The translations under genes and the position numbers were made by a program. The notes below the pieces were generated by a model. That model saw only the letters and a list, made by a program, of their open reading frames with translations. It searched no databases and was not told the DNA's origin. Below are positions 24,653 through 37,714 of a stretch of DNA of 64,000 bases, piece after piece. Position 1 is the first letter of the stretch. Every line of letters begins with the position of its first letter. The DNA comes from Paragordius varius (taxonomy: Eukaryota > Nematomorpha): NCBI GenBank assembly GCA_964247055.1, contig OZ176053.1, positions 558,001 through 622,000 of the forward strand. The letters run 5' to 3'.

Positions 24653-24810
24653 TTTTTAACTTTTTTTATGGTGATCACCCCTGGAAAATTAACGGCTAAT
24701 AAAATGCTTTAAACGGTGCGTTTGGAGAATTCTTTACATAAAAGGATAAACAAATTTACGAATATCCACCCAAAATAAAATGATCCTGATACATGTCATT
24801 CATTGCCTTT

Positions 24811-24937
24811 TACAGTAAAAATTGAAATTATACGGGGAAAACGTAAAAAACAACCATACTTTTTGAAACCTTGATTTTTCTCATATAAACTTTTTAGTTA
24901 CAATTGTAAAATATAGAATTGACTGTGTTTATAATAT

Positions 24938-24975
<38 letters not shown>

Positions 24976-25104
24976 TTCAGACCTTTCCATAACAATGGTT
25001 GTATTGAAATAAATAAAGATTAAAAATCTATGGTTGTCTTTTAGAAAAAAAATATTTGTCTTTACATTTTACGTTTTGTCCGTATAAATTCTGTTTTTAC
25101 TGTA
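24811..25104. mobile_element. Family B MITE with (TA)n centre
   Basis: TACAGTAAAAATTGAAATTA to TTCTGTTTTTACTGTA. The middle carries an interrupted TA tract at about 24930-24975. Confidence 0.8.
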
Positions 25105-25596
25105 CATTTGTTAAAATATATTTTATAACAAAGCCCCCGATGGGCCATAGAATTATTTTTGTTGGATTTATAACTTAATATTTCCTAATCAATGTTAATT
25201 GGGCAGAAACATAAATTAAATGATATAAAGTTTAAAAAATGAGGGTTCATAACATTCTCCTTGTATTAATTTAAATAATTTTTTAAATTTATTTTGAAGA
25301 TAATAAGACATATTAACTGCAAAATAGATTACAATATAATCAATTGTATGGGATAAATGCATATTTGCTAAAAATTACAAATAAATGCTATCATAAAAAT
25401 GATTGCTATAAATGCCATATTAGCTAATAGATTGTTGAAAAAGCACCTCAAAAAATTTAGATCAGAAAAACTATACTCGCCATAAATACTAAAAATTTAA
25501 GTAAAATAAGCTATCACAAAATATAAAATCAATATTGCATAGTGATGGTAAAAATGAGCCTCTAAATAAAAAAAGAAATCATCAATAGGTTGTTAA

Positions 25597-26318
25597 TTAA
25601 AATGTTTCGATTCGAAACGGTGAGCCAGGGATATGTTCATTGCCCCATAGCACAGTTATAAAGTAAATTCCGCTTTCAGCAATTTCATAATTGACCACAA
25701 AAGTTGAATCCAATAAGGTGTCTCCATTTTGGCTCTCAAATTTGCTTATATCATCATTACTTTCGCTGTTATATCGTTTCAAATCACCATTAGGCAAAGA
25801 TTGAGATTTATCTGCCCTGGTGACACTTATATGTCGGACATATATTGGTTTAGTATCGTAAACTTCAGATATCGAATTACTAAGCGTTTTAGAAAAGGAA
25901 CTAGTTTCTGAGGTGACTATACCATTTGAAATTTGTGTGGGTACTATGTTTTCATTATAACTGAGGGTTGTTTGTGCACTACTATGGACAGAATAATTTG
26001 TTGATGATTGATAGCTGCTACTTTCAAACTGGGATAAAGCGAGTTTTTCCGTTTGTTCAGTGGTGATGTCAGATTCATTATTAGTTATGGTTGAGAATGT
26101 TTTTTGATTATTTATCAAAGACGTGTGACAGGATGATGAATTTACAATGTGGCCATTAGGTAAAAGCCCTGATTTAAATGGAGAAGAATTCCCCAAGCTT
26201 GTAATAGAATCAGTTGCAAAAGTGTTTGATGTCAAAATATTATCATTGCTGGGGTTTGGAGATTGCCTTCCTTCAGGAGTGTGGTAACCAATAATACCAA
26301 CCATTAACATACCATCAC
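25597..26318 (-). CDS. Filamin distal alternative last exon (terminal repeat with a long Ser/Asn-rich insertion)
   Basis: Begins in phase 1 after an AATTAG acceptor and encodes 239 residues to a TAA. It opens [19 protein letters not shown], matching the start of the second half of vertebrate repeat 24 (NMLLVGVHGPRTP), and closes [20 protein letters not shown]. Between these lies about 170 residues rich in Ser, Thr and Asn where vertebrate filamins have about 30. It would join the exon at 28723-28938 in the same phase as the proximal last exon, so the two are mutually exclusive. An exon left over from a duplicated gene is the alternative. Confidence 0.8.
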
Positions 26319-27536
26319 CTAATTAATACGACAAAAAAATTAAAGAAAAATAAATTTAAATTATATAAAGAAAATTTGCACTGCAAACCATGCCTGCCTT
26401 ACAAAATCTTATATATAAAAAATCATGCATTTTAACTAAAGAGGGGTCCACACCTAAGATCAGATCGTTTCAACACAATCTTTCCTCTTGGGTACAGTAA
26501 GGAGCACTATTAAAGGCCATTTTTATATTTTGAAACGGTTAAAATGTGATTTTTAATGTCAGTAGCCCCCATGTATAAAATTATTCGTTTTTATTAATTC
26601 CATTTTTAGGGAACTGTGGAGAAAAATACATAGTCTTTATTCAAATATGTAACTAAGGAAAAGGAAAAATCGCATATACATGGGGTTACTAACATATAAA
26701 TTAAATATTGTTATTTTAGCCATTGAAAATACAGATATGACTTATGATAGAGCTCGTTACTGTATATATGCATTCCAGGCACACACTCAATTCAAGGGAA
26801 AATTTATACGGAAACACTGCAATACAAGGGGTGGGGGTGGCATAATAGTTCCTTTAGTGTTGGGTGAAGGATCATGCGTATTACAAAATAAATTACAGTC
26901 ATGTATCCTTTATTTTATCAAAAATTTATTTTTTTATAGTTAAATGGGTAAAAATATTCAGGTAAAAAATGAAAAAAAACAAGAGCTTTATGGTAATTCT
27001 TATACTTTTTGATGAATATGATAGATATTGTTAATACCATAGAGCTCTTGTTTTTTCCATCCTTTAACAAAGATTTATACCCATTTAACGAAAGAAAATA
27101 ATTTTTTCATAAATTAAAATAGTAAGAATGCAATGGTTGAACCTATATGTTTAAATATTATATATAAAAAGAAATCACAGCAAAGAGTGCAAAGGATGCG
27201 TATACAATTGAAAAGTATGAATACTATATTTTTTGTAAATCAAACAAATTTATTTTCATAATTGCACAATAATATACACAAGTAATAATACTTAAAATTT
27301 GTAATCTATTGTTAAATAATTTATATATATATAAGGTGTTTGTGAATGAGATTTATTGCATGATAGTTATATGAAAATATATGAGATACAGGCAATAAAA
27401 TATAAAATTGTTGACTGATGGGTCATAAAAAATGTAAAATTGTTTTATAAACTTAAAAAGGCGACTGACTGTGTGTGTAATCCAAAATATAGTAAAATAA
27501 ATAATTTACCAGTTTTTTTTACAATTTAGGCATAAA

Positions 27537-27588
<52 letters not shown>

Positions 27589-28230
27589 GTAAAATATAGG
27601 ATAATAACACAAAGTAATGATAATATACCATAAATACAGTAAAAATTAAATTTATACGGACAAAACGTAAAAATATAAAGACAAATATTTTTTCTAAAAG
27701 ACAACAAACATACCTTTTAAATCATTATTTATTTCAAACTAACTCATTTTCAAACAAAGTGCGAAATAGAAATATTTATACCTAACACAAATTCCATATT
27801 TAAGAATTGTCACTAAATAACTTATATGAAAAAAATTAAGAATTAAAAAGTATGTTTGTCTCTTAGTAGAATAAAAATATTTGTCGTCTTTATATTTTTG
27901 CGTTTTGTCCTTTCGTATAATTTCAATTTTTACTATATGTTAAGGAAATATAATGGAAAAAAGCGAACAAAAAGAAATAAGATTTTTTATATAATTTTGA
28001 CTTTGAAAGGAGAGCCAGGAACGTTATCACCATACTTTACGAGTAAAAATAAATCCCCCTTTTCAGCCACCACATAAGTTACTTGGAAATTAAAACTAGA
28101 TATGGTTCGAACACTTACCTCTTGAAGGGGCCCGTGGGGACCCCAGGCATTTACTGTAAGCAAATCTTGACCTGCGAACACATACATACGCACACATGTT
28201 AGGGTTTTTATCATGGCAAATATGTGTGCA

Positions 28231-28274
<44 letters not shown>

Positions 28275-28547
28275 ATTTACAATTCAAATTCGCCCTCAAA
28301 CAAATCCGCCCTAAAAAATATTATGTGTTTTTAGCCTAATATAACTTATTATTAATAAGAAATATAATCTTATGGCTTAGTTTATTATTTTTTTTGGTAT
28401 TATATGAATTTTAAACGTAATTTTATTTTTTTAAAATATATTAAAAAATATAGGTAACTTTTAATTTTAAACACATAATTTCTTTTAGGGGTAAATTTAA
28501 ATTGTTCAAGGCTAAATTTGAATTGTTTAAGGGTGAATTTGAAAAAT

Positions 28548-28581
<34 letters not shown>

Positions 28582-31500
28582 CAAATTTATCTAGAATTTT
28601 GGGCGCGCGTTAGTCACAGTCACCCCCCTTAAAACAAATAAAACCTCCACAGTTTTTTAAAATATCAATCTTTTCATCTTATAAAGTTTACAAAAAGTAA
28701 AACTCTCATTTTCAAAACTTACCAGCTTTACTGCAATTAACCATGAAAACGTTGTGTTTGTTAAGGAAAGCTTTTTGAAGACCCATACCCCGCGTTTCAA
28801 CCTTACTTGCATCCGATTTGAAGTGTGGAAGGGTGAATTCATTGGCTTTAGAACCGGATATTTTGGTAACTGTTTCAATACTTAAGTCTGAGGTTTGTCT
28901 ACGATCCGTACTGTGAGGAACTAAGCCACCCTTTTTACCTAAAACAAAAAAGTGTTAAAATTATATATAAAGTTTTAATAATAGGTGTGTGGGTAGAAGA
29001 TTGAAATAATTTTATATTCCTCAAATATGACAAGCGAGGACGTGGTTAGTAAGATTTATTAATATTATTTTTTTTAATAGTTTTGAGAAAAAATTTATTT
29101 TATATATAAATGAGTTTTTTTAAAATTGCTAATTGAATGTAAAATTCATCATTAATCGATTTATTTAACTAAAATTAGTTTATTAAGCGTGCATTTTATT
29201 GAAAACACATAAAATAAATTAAAAAAATACATAATTAAAAATGCAATAAAAAATTTAATCATACCTTCGACTATGGCTTTAAACGGACTGCCTGTGATAT
29301 GATGGCCGCCATATTTGATTGTTATATAATAGTTTCCAGGGACAGTTGGGGTCCATTTAAACTACATACATACGTATTTATATAAAAAATCATGTAATTT
29401 TATAAATTTTTAATAAATGTAAAAAAAATTTTTTGTGTATACTTTATATCCTTCAGAATCTTCATGAGATAAAATTTCAGTTTTGCCTGGCCCATCGATT
29501 TCAACGTGTAAAAGACTCGTGCCAGAATCCGCCGTGTTAACAAAAAACTCATTGGGTTGATCTATAACATAAACGGGTATTAAACATACACATTGTTTAT
29601 GGACAAAAAAAGTTAATTTGACAAAACAAAGCGCTTAAATAGACACTATCAATTAAATTTTGAAATAAAAATTGACTTAAACGTAAAAAATTGATAAAAA
29701 TAGCCAATATTTTTGCATAAAAACTCACTAAGAACACCGACAGAAAGACCCTTTCCACTACATTGGACTCTGAAGGGATCGCCTTCTACATCTTTGCCCA
29801 CACGAATACGGAAAGGTGAATGTCGAATATGGACATGATTGAATTTTATATTGACATAGTGTGTGCCTATATATAGTATCATGAATTGATTAATAAACAA
29901 GGAAATATTTATTGTTTAAACACAATATTGGGATAGAAAATATAAATAAGAAATTAACAGTACAAATTAAGATTATACGGAAGACAAAAAGTAAAAACAA
30001 TTTTTTTTTTAAAACATACAATAACCATACTTAATTGATTTTAATAAATATACAGTATGAATAAGTATACATTACCAGAAAGTTATTAATTATTGCCAAA
30101 TAGCATATGCAGCAAAGAGAATTATTATTGGGGCTAATATTAGTAAAAAATGAAATACTATAAGCCAATAATGCCCTTTGTTGTATATTGTGTTTGGCAA
30201 TAATTAATAACTTTCTAGCAATGTATACTTACTCATACTGTAAAATGTTGTTTAAATTAGAAAGTAGGAAATTGGCACATATATTAGATAGATATTGGTA
30301 AAACAATCAATTATATATTTTACGTTTGTAATAAGTGTGTGGTCGTCTATTGAAAAAAAATTTTGTCTATATATTTTTATACGTCCGTATAATTTCAGTT
30401 TTTACTGTATGTAATATGTATTATTGTATTTAAAAACATTTTTAAAGCTTTTTGATGATGATTTATTTTATAAATTAATAAAGTGATTTCGTTAGTTAAA
30501 ATCATTATTCCTACCAGTATATATGTAAAGATAGGTCTGGTAACATGATTAACAATATCATATTTCTTCTATATCAACTGGAATTACAATGCAACTTTTT
30601 TTATAAAATTAAAACATTCATAAACTGCGTAATACCTTTAACTTTAGGCATAAATCGGACTAAATAATCATCGTCCCCACTGGGTAATATATAGCAATCA
30701 TCTTCTTGGCCTGCAGGATTTACTACTTTGGCATCCAAATGACCTTCACAAAAAAGAAATATAAAATTAAATTTAGAAAGGTTTTGTAAGACACTCTATA
30801 TACAGAGAAAAAACTGAATCTGTTGTTTTTGAATAGAAATTATAATTAATAATAACTAAAATAATGTGTAATAAAAATTAACATTGTAAAATTTATAAAT
30901 TATCACGGCTATTTCGTGTATGTAACTTTGTACAAACATTCTTTATAAAAATTAGATAATCAGATTAAAATATTAGGATTAAACATAAGTCAAAGAAGCA
31001 TTTTATAGGTACTGATAAAAATTCATGAAATTTAAGGCTTTTAACTTTTATTCACAACTCTCTTAAATATGAAATCCATCATCACTCTAAACTAAATAAA
31101 GTTGATAGCCTAAAAAATCATGTATTTTATCTTAAGTAAAAAACTTGATTTAAAACTAACCCTTGGCGCCATTCATTTTAACGGTAAACGTGACGGGTTT
31201 ATTGTTAACGGCAGAACCGCTAATCATATCCTCCAGGCCAGTTACTGTAATTTTTCGGGCTTCACCCATGGGCGGAGTCACATACAGGGTGAAGGGTGAA
31301 TCGGGGATAGCTTTATCATTGAACAGTATATTGATTTTATATTCCCCCGCCTAATAAGAATTAAAGAGTAAGTACTTGTTTTTTATGATTAATAAGTTAT
31401 TTTTAATCGGGCTATGACCATTAAAATTATAAAAATATAAATTGTCAAAAATTAAAATTTAAAAAGCTTTATCATTGAACAGTATATTGATCTTATATTC

Positions 31501-32071
31501 CCCGGCCTAATAAGAAATAGAGAGTCTGTACTTCTTTTTTATCATTAATAAGTTATTTTTAATCGGGCTTTGATATAGTAATTCAAAAAAAAGATATAAA
31601 TTGTCAAATTAAAATTTAAAAAGCTTTATTATTGAACAGTATATTGATCTTATATTCCCCGGCCTAACACATTGTATTGAATATACGCATATATATGTGA
31701 AAATAAAAGAGTGTGTACTTGTTTTATCATCATTTTGGGTTATTTTACAGAAGAATACGGCTTTTTTAACATAATAATTCAAAAAAATTAAAAATATGTA
31801 ACGGTTAAAAATTTTTAAAATCAAATTAATACTATTTTAACAAAAAAACCTCTGTATAAATTTTAATCTTAAATTAAAAACTTAAAAATATGGTAGTAAG
31901 ATCAAAATATTTTTTTATCTCAACAAATATACTTCAGCGCACAAGTATTCAACTGCGGAATATCCATTATCGAGATTATCGAAAGTGATTTGGGCTTTTC
32001 CTGGCCCATCTATGCCCACAGAAAGGGTACCTTCACCCGCTTCGTGCGTATTAATATTGAACTCTCCTGTT

Positions 32072-32104
<33 letters not shown>

Positions 32105-33056
32105 ATTAACAATTCAAATTCACCCTTGAACAATTCAAATTCACCCTTGAACAATTCAAATTCACCCTAAAAATAAATTATGTGTTTTTGGGCTAATATA
32201 ACTCATTATTAATATGAAATATATATTTATGACATAGTTTATTATTTTTGCAGCATTATATTAATTTTAATCAGAATTTTATATATTAAAAATATTATTA
32301 AAAAATAAAGGTAATTTCTAATGAGAAAAACACATAATTTATTTTTGTGCCTTTGAATAATTCGAGGTTGAATTCTCCAGTTTATAAGATTAAAAAAATA
32401 TAAGAATTGATATTATGCAGACGAAAAATTAGGCAAAACTGAGCAAATAAAAAAATATAAAGATCATATATTTATGAATTGAAATGACATAATTAATATA
32501 GGAAAAATTAAGGTTTAAAATAAAAGTAGAGCGAGAGGAAAAAAAGTCTATATCCGTATAAATTCAATTTTTACTAAAAAATGTATGTTATTAAATCAAA
32601 AATTAATATTAGGACCAAGAAGTTGAAAGGTAAAATATTGAGATAATTTATTAAAAAACCAACCATATGTTTAAGCCTTAATTTTTTATGTAATAATCTA
32701 TTGTTTTAAAGTTGTGAAATAAGAAATAGATATGAAAAATATTTCAATAATTATTGTAATTTAAAGGCAAATAAAGTAATTATAAAAAATATTACTGGTT
32801 TTTTTTAAGTATTGCTAATTTTAAATGGTAATTTTTTCCAAGTAAAAATTTTCAAATTAATTTTATCTTTGAAAAATGCTTAAAAAACTAACCTTTTTGA
32901 TTAACTTCAACTTGTTCCAAGCCAGGACCATAAGCTTTAACCTTATGAGCACCTGTTCCATCCGTTCGAACAATCTCACCAACGGTGAATGGGAACGGAC
33001 TCCCTATATAAAATATTTTTATAAAATAAATGGATTTAAAAAAATGATTAAAATTA

Positions 33057-33125
<69 letters not shown>

Positions 33126-36100
33126 ATGTTCAAAATGAAGCTCCGTCGTTATAAATATAAGTAAAGTATTCTTAGATTTATTTAAATATTTTGAGAAAAA
33201 AACAATATAGAATCCAATATATACCATTTACAAATTCCTTGAACAATCTAAATTCACCCTTGAACAATTCAGATTCACCCTAAAATAAATTAAGTGTTGT
33301 TTAAGCTTAAAAATTACTTTTTTAAAAATGAAATTTCATTTAAAATTTAAATAATGATGAAAAAATAATAAAATCATTAAGGTATAATTCATATTAATGA
33401 GTTATTTTAGACCTAAAACACAATTATTTTTAGGGTATATTTGAATTGTGGGAGAATTTGAATTGTAAATGGTATATACGTCCAACATATATTTTATTAA
33501 TCCATTAAATTGTATTTGAAAAAATCATGATTTTCTATCTTATTGATGAAGCAATATATATATTGTTGAAAATGTGTTATCTCCTATCACTTTAAAACGT
33601 ACTTAATGAGAAACAGTTTTTAAAGCAAAACATCAAATTTTTAATCACCCTCCTCCTTATACAGTGTTAAAACCAAATTTTTCTGATCATATAATAAAAT
33701 GTTATATGGATTTACCTTGAATATGTTTTCCCTTATACTTGACACTTATACTGTGAAGTCCTAACTCCTGAGCCTTAAACTGAACACTAAATCGATTATT
33801 GCCTTGATTTACGATTTCACAAAGTTCGACCGAACCATTCGGAAAAGTTACTTGGGCCAAAAGATCAAGGGGGTCAGTATCTGTGAAAATAACGAAATAA
33901 GTAAAAATTTACTTGTTTTGGAGAAATTTTTTTATGTAAATTTTATCCTTCAACATATAAATTCAAAAAAAAGGTTTTTACTATATATGGGAAAAAATAA
34001 GTGCGTCGTCGGTTTAGGATATATTAAAAATTTCTCAGCCGTCAAATTTCTAAAACTTAAAAAGATCTTTTTATAAAATGGGTAAATATTAAAAAATTTA
34101 ATATATATAGTTAATTTGACCAAAAAACCGGAGATAAGTAGCTTATTGGGTATATTTGCACTTATTTTAATAATTCTACGCACGTTTAAGAATAAGTTTA
34201 AAAGGTATATATTTAGCCTGAATATTTCAAAAAATCCTTATATATATTCGAACTTTTTTTTCAAAAAAAACTAAAAATTGAATCTAAAATAAGGTTTGGC
34301 TTACCCAACAAAAGGATATTAAGTTCACAATTGCTTCCAGGTTGCGTTTCCTTCGCAGCAGAAATTTTCTTTTTGATAACTTCACGCTGAACATCTACAC
34401 CCTTACCGGTAACTTTGACGGAATATGGACTTCCTATGAAAGGCAATTAATATTTTATTATAAGGATTTTTTGTTAAAATTTATATGGTTTTCAACAGTA
34501 AAAAATAAAGTTTTTTGTGAATTTTATATATGTATTTCAAAATTAATAATACTACATATAATATGTAAAAGTTAGTTAGTTGGTTAATTAAAGCATTAGT
34601 ATATATATGTAATGATATTAAAAAATATATATTTTTAAAAAAAATAGTTTAAAAATGTACAGACCAGTTTTCCGCGTTAAGCTGACTCCGCTCGCTTCAT
34701 AACACACATAAAAATATAAAAATTAGTAATATATATATATATATATATATATAAGTGTGCAATGTATGCATAGTATGTATACAGTAAAAAAGTGAAATTA
34801 TACGCAAGGAAAAACGTTATATAAAGACAAATATTTTTTTTTAAAAGAACCATACTTTTTAAATATTTCTTGATTATTTTTTCAATATAACTAACTCATT
34901 GTTCTAAATGGCAAAACGTGAAATAGAGATATATTACTGACACAATCAATCTATGTTTTGCAATTGTAACTAAATAGCTTATATGGGGAACATTTAGGTT
35001 TAAAAAAGTAAAAATTATTTGTCTCTATATTTTTACATTTTGTCCTTGAGTAATATATCATAAAAATCAAATCAAATCAAAATTACTTTAAATTACAATA
35101 ATGAATTTCTTTGGGCATTTAAAAAATCTTTTAGTAAAAATAAACTGTTAAACAGTAAAAATCTCAATGACCTTAACTACATGTTGTTAAAATTTAAAAA
35201 AAAATTAGGGATAAATTATTTAAAAAAATTCAAAAATATTGCTAATATAAAGTAATGAATGTAATAATAATAAATTAGTATTGGTAAATGAAACTTGCTT
35301 TCTTAAGTTGAGGCACAATTATTTGGTGTTCTAAAATGGATGGGCCATAACAAATGCATAAATAATTAGTTAGTATAAAGATATATATAGAAAGCGTATA
35401 TTAATATCGATTATTGAAGCATTTAGCAACCAATAGAAAAATCAAAATTCATTTTATTAATAATCCATGACCATTTGGGGTATTTTAATATCCCAGGGCA
35501 ATTTTAAATTCGAATATCATAATAGATATTAAAAGTATTAAGCCGAATTTCAAAATATGTTTTCATTAGACTTTTAGGCGCATTATACAAAAAAGATTTT
35601 TTTGCAAAAAATGTAAAATTGTAAAAAAATGCTCATTTTAAAATTTTTTGCCGGCTTTTTTGCTTATTAAGTTTTATCAAATCGCTAATGAAACATGCAA
35701 ATAAAAGTATATTAGGATGAGAAAATGAAATTAATTAACGTTAAAAAGCTTTCATGTTTTGAGCGGTCTCAATTTTAGACTCTAGAAGTCACAAAAAAAC
35801 TGTAAAAAATTTAAGCTTTTTTATCTAACAAATGAAAATAACAATGTCTGATAATTTTAAAATAGCTTTCAATACTGTGCGTTTATTTACAAAATTGAGC
35901 ATGGGGATATAAAACTACCCCAATATGTCAAGACAAAAAAGTGAAATGGTCAAAAAGTGTTAATAACATACAATGGACCACCCCCCACTCATCATAAATT
36001 TGTTCAATATTGAAAAACGCTTATATAAAAAATAGCTCATGTTTTAATTAATTTAATATAATTTGTTTTTTAAAACTTTTATAAATCCGTATTCATTATA

Positions 36101-37680
36101 TAAAATATTATATTAATTATGAAAAAATAACTAAAAATTATTTAATTATTGGTTAAAAAATAATTTAAATAATTTAAATAATATTTCAGTTTATCTATGT
36201 ATCATGATGATGACAGGGGTCCACTATATTGAATGTTAAATTTAAGCAAAAAACCACGGTTAGTTATATTACTACAAGTTATTATAAATGTTTATTATGA
36301 ACATTTGAGAATTGAAAAAAAAGATATCCAAAAACATATATTTACTTTTGCTCATGGAATCGAATACGTGAAAATATATGGATTGAGTTTAAAAAATTTT
36401 TTATTGGAACCAAAGACAGTTTTTGAAAAATGTAAATATTAATAAAAATTTAAAAGTTTAAAATCAAATTAAAATTCAAAATTTAAATATCCAATCAAAT
36501 CGAGATAGTTAGATAGATAGATATATGATTACAAAATCACACGCAATTAAGGACTAAAACAACAGTGTATAAAAAAGTTATTAAATCATCTCTCAATACT
36601 AAAAATTATTGCAAAACAAAATTTGATATATATATATATATAACGGTTTTATTTTTATTTTTTTTGTTCAATAAAAAAAATGAATTTAGCGATAAAAACC
36701 GATCATTATTAGTAATTGTATGGTTGGTGTGTGTGACACACACAAGAACATTTAACACAATAAAAATATTAAAAATTCATCATTTTTTACTTATTATTAA
36801 TTCAATCACAATCGCGTTGGCTCAAATTCCCCCTAATATTAATTATATCAATATTCACACATTTATCCTCAATTAATTTAAGAGTATAAAAATATTGTGT
36901 AATTTGTAAATTCAATCAATAATATCTAAACAATTCAATTCATTAATATCTTACACTCTCTAATATTTCAAAGGTAAAAAAAACTGTAAAAATACATTTT
37001 TTCCACTCTTAACTGTAAATTTTCACAACATACTGTGCCAAATGTATCGAGAATGTAAACTATCAAACAAATTATCAAAAAAATTAAAAGTTATATATAT
37101 TGATATATAGGTTAATTATGTTTGTTAATTAATTTCCAATAATTTTTTTAACAAGAACAAAATTTAATCCCCTCTTATTATGATTGTTGTTAAAAAAACT
37201 TTACAATAAATGGCATATTTGGCACAAGGAATCGGTTTTTAATCCTATTCTTCCCGTCTGTCACATGCAAGAAATATCAACATTGTTTAAAAAATGGTTA
37301 AAATATCTATCTATGATGATATAATAATTTTACAATTTGGTCAATAAGAAAAAAAATTGGTTAGTTATGTCTCAAAATACTTTTTTAAAAAAATCAATTG
37401 TAAATCTCTAATGTTTTCAAACGATTTCTGTGCTGCCGAATAAATAATTATATATGTTTTTGAGAAAAAAAACATTTTTTTAAATATATCATATCATATG
37501 ATTGTAAAACGAAACTGGACTTATCATGTTTATAATGTATATTACAATAAAAGTTTTTTAGTAAAAAATTTCAATTACACTGGCAAACACACAATCATAA
37601 ATATATGTTAAAAACAATAAATATTAGAGGTCAAGATAAGACTATATTATATCGTAACATATAATAAAATTGTAAATTAG

Positions 37681-37714
<34 letters not shown>

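Larger units (their letters stand above)
18686..25596. other. Intergenic region between PRPF19 and filamin
   Basis: About 6.9 kb. 18686-19136 holds nothing I can recognise. From 19137 there follow a half family D element, a hAT-like MITE, family B MITEs at 20596, 21300 and 24811, a large CCATTTGCA MITE with an LTR element inside it, and four plus-strand open stretches with coding-like codon use. 25105-25596 is plain AT-rich sequence just past the distal filamin last exon. Promoter elements for PRPF19 were not found. Confidence 0.6.

Noticed and set aside
28233-28600. Possible CRISPR-like or satellite array from regularly repeated short units
   Set aside because: The regular units are transposon subterminal repeats and microsatellite, with no constant spacer structure.
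32876-33154. Reading frames with long Ile-Tyr runs on both strands
   Set aside because: They are translations of the (TA)n tract at 33059-33121; the real coding part is the filamin exon 33003-32893.
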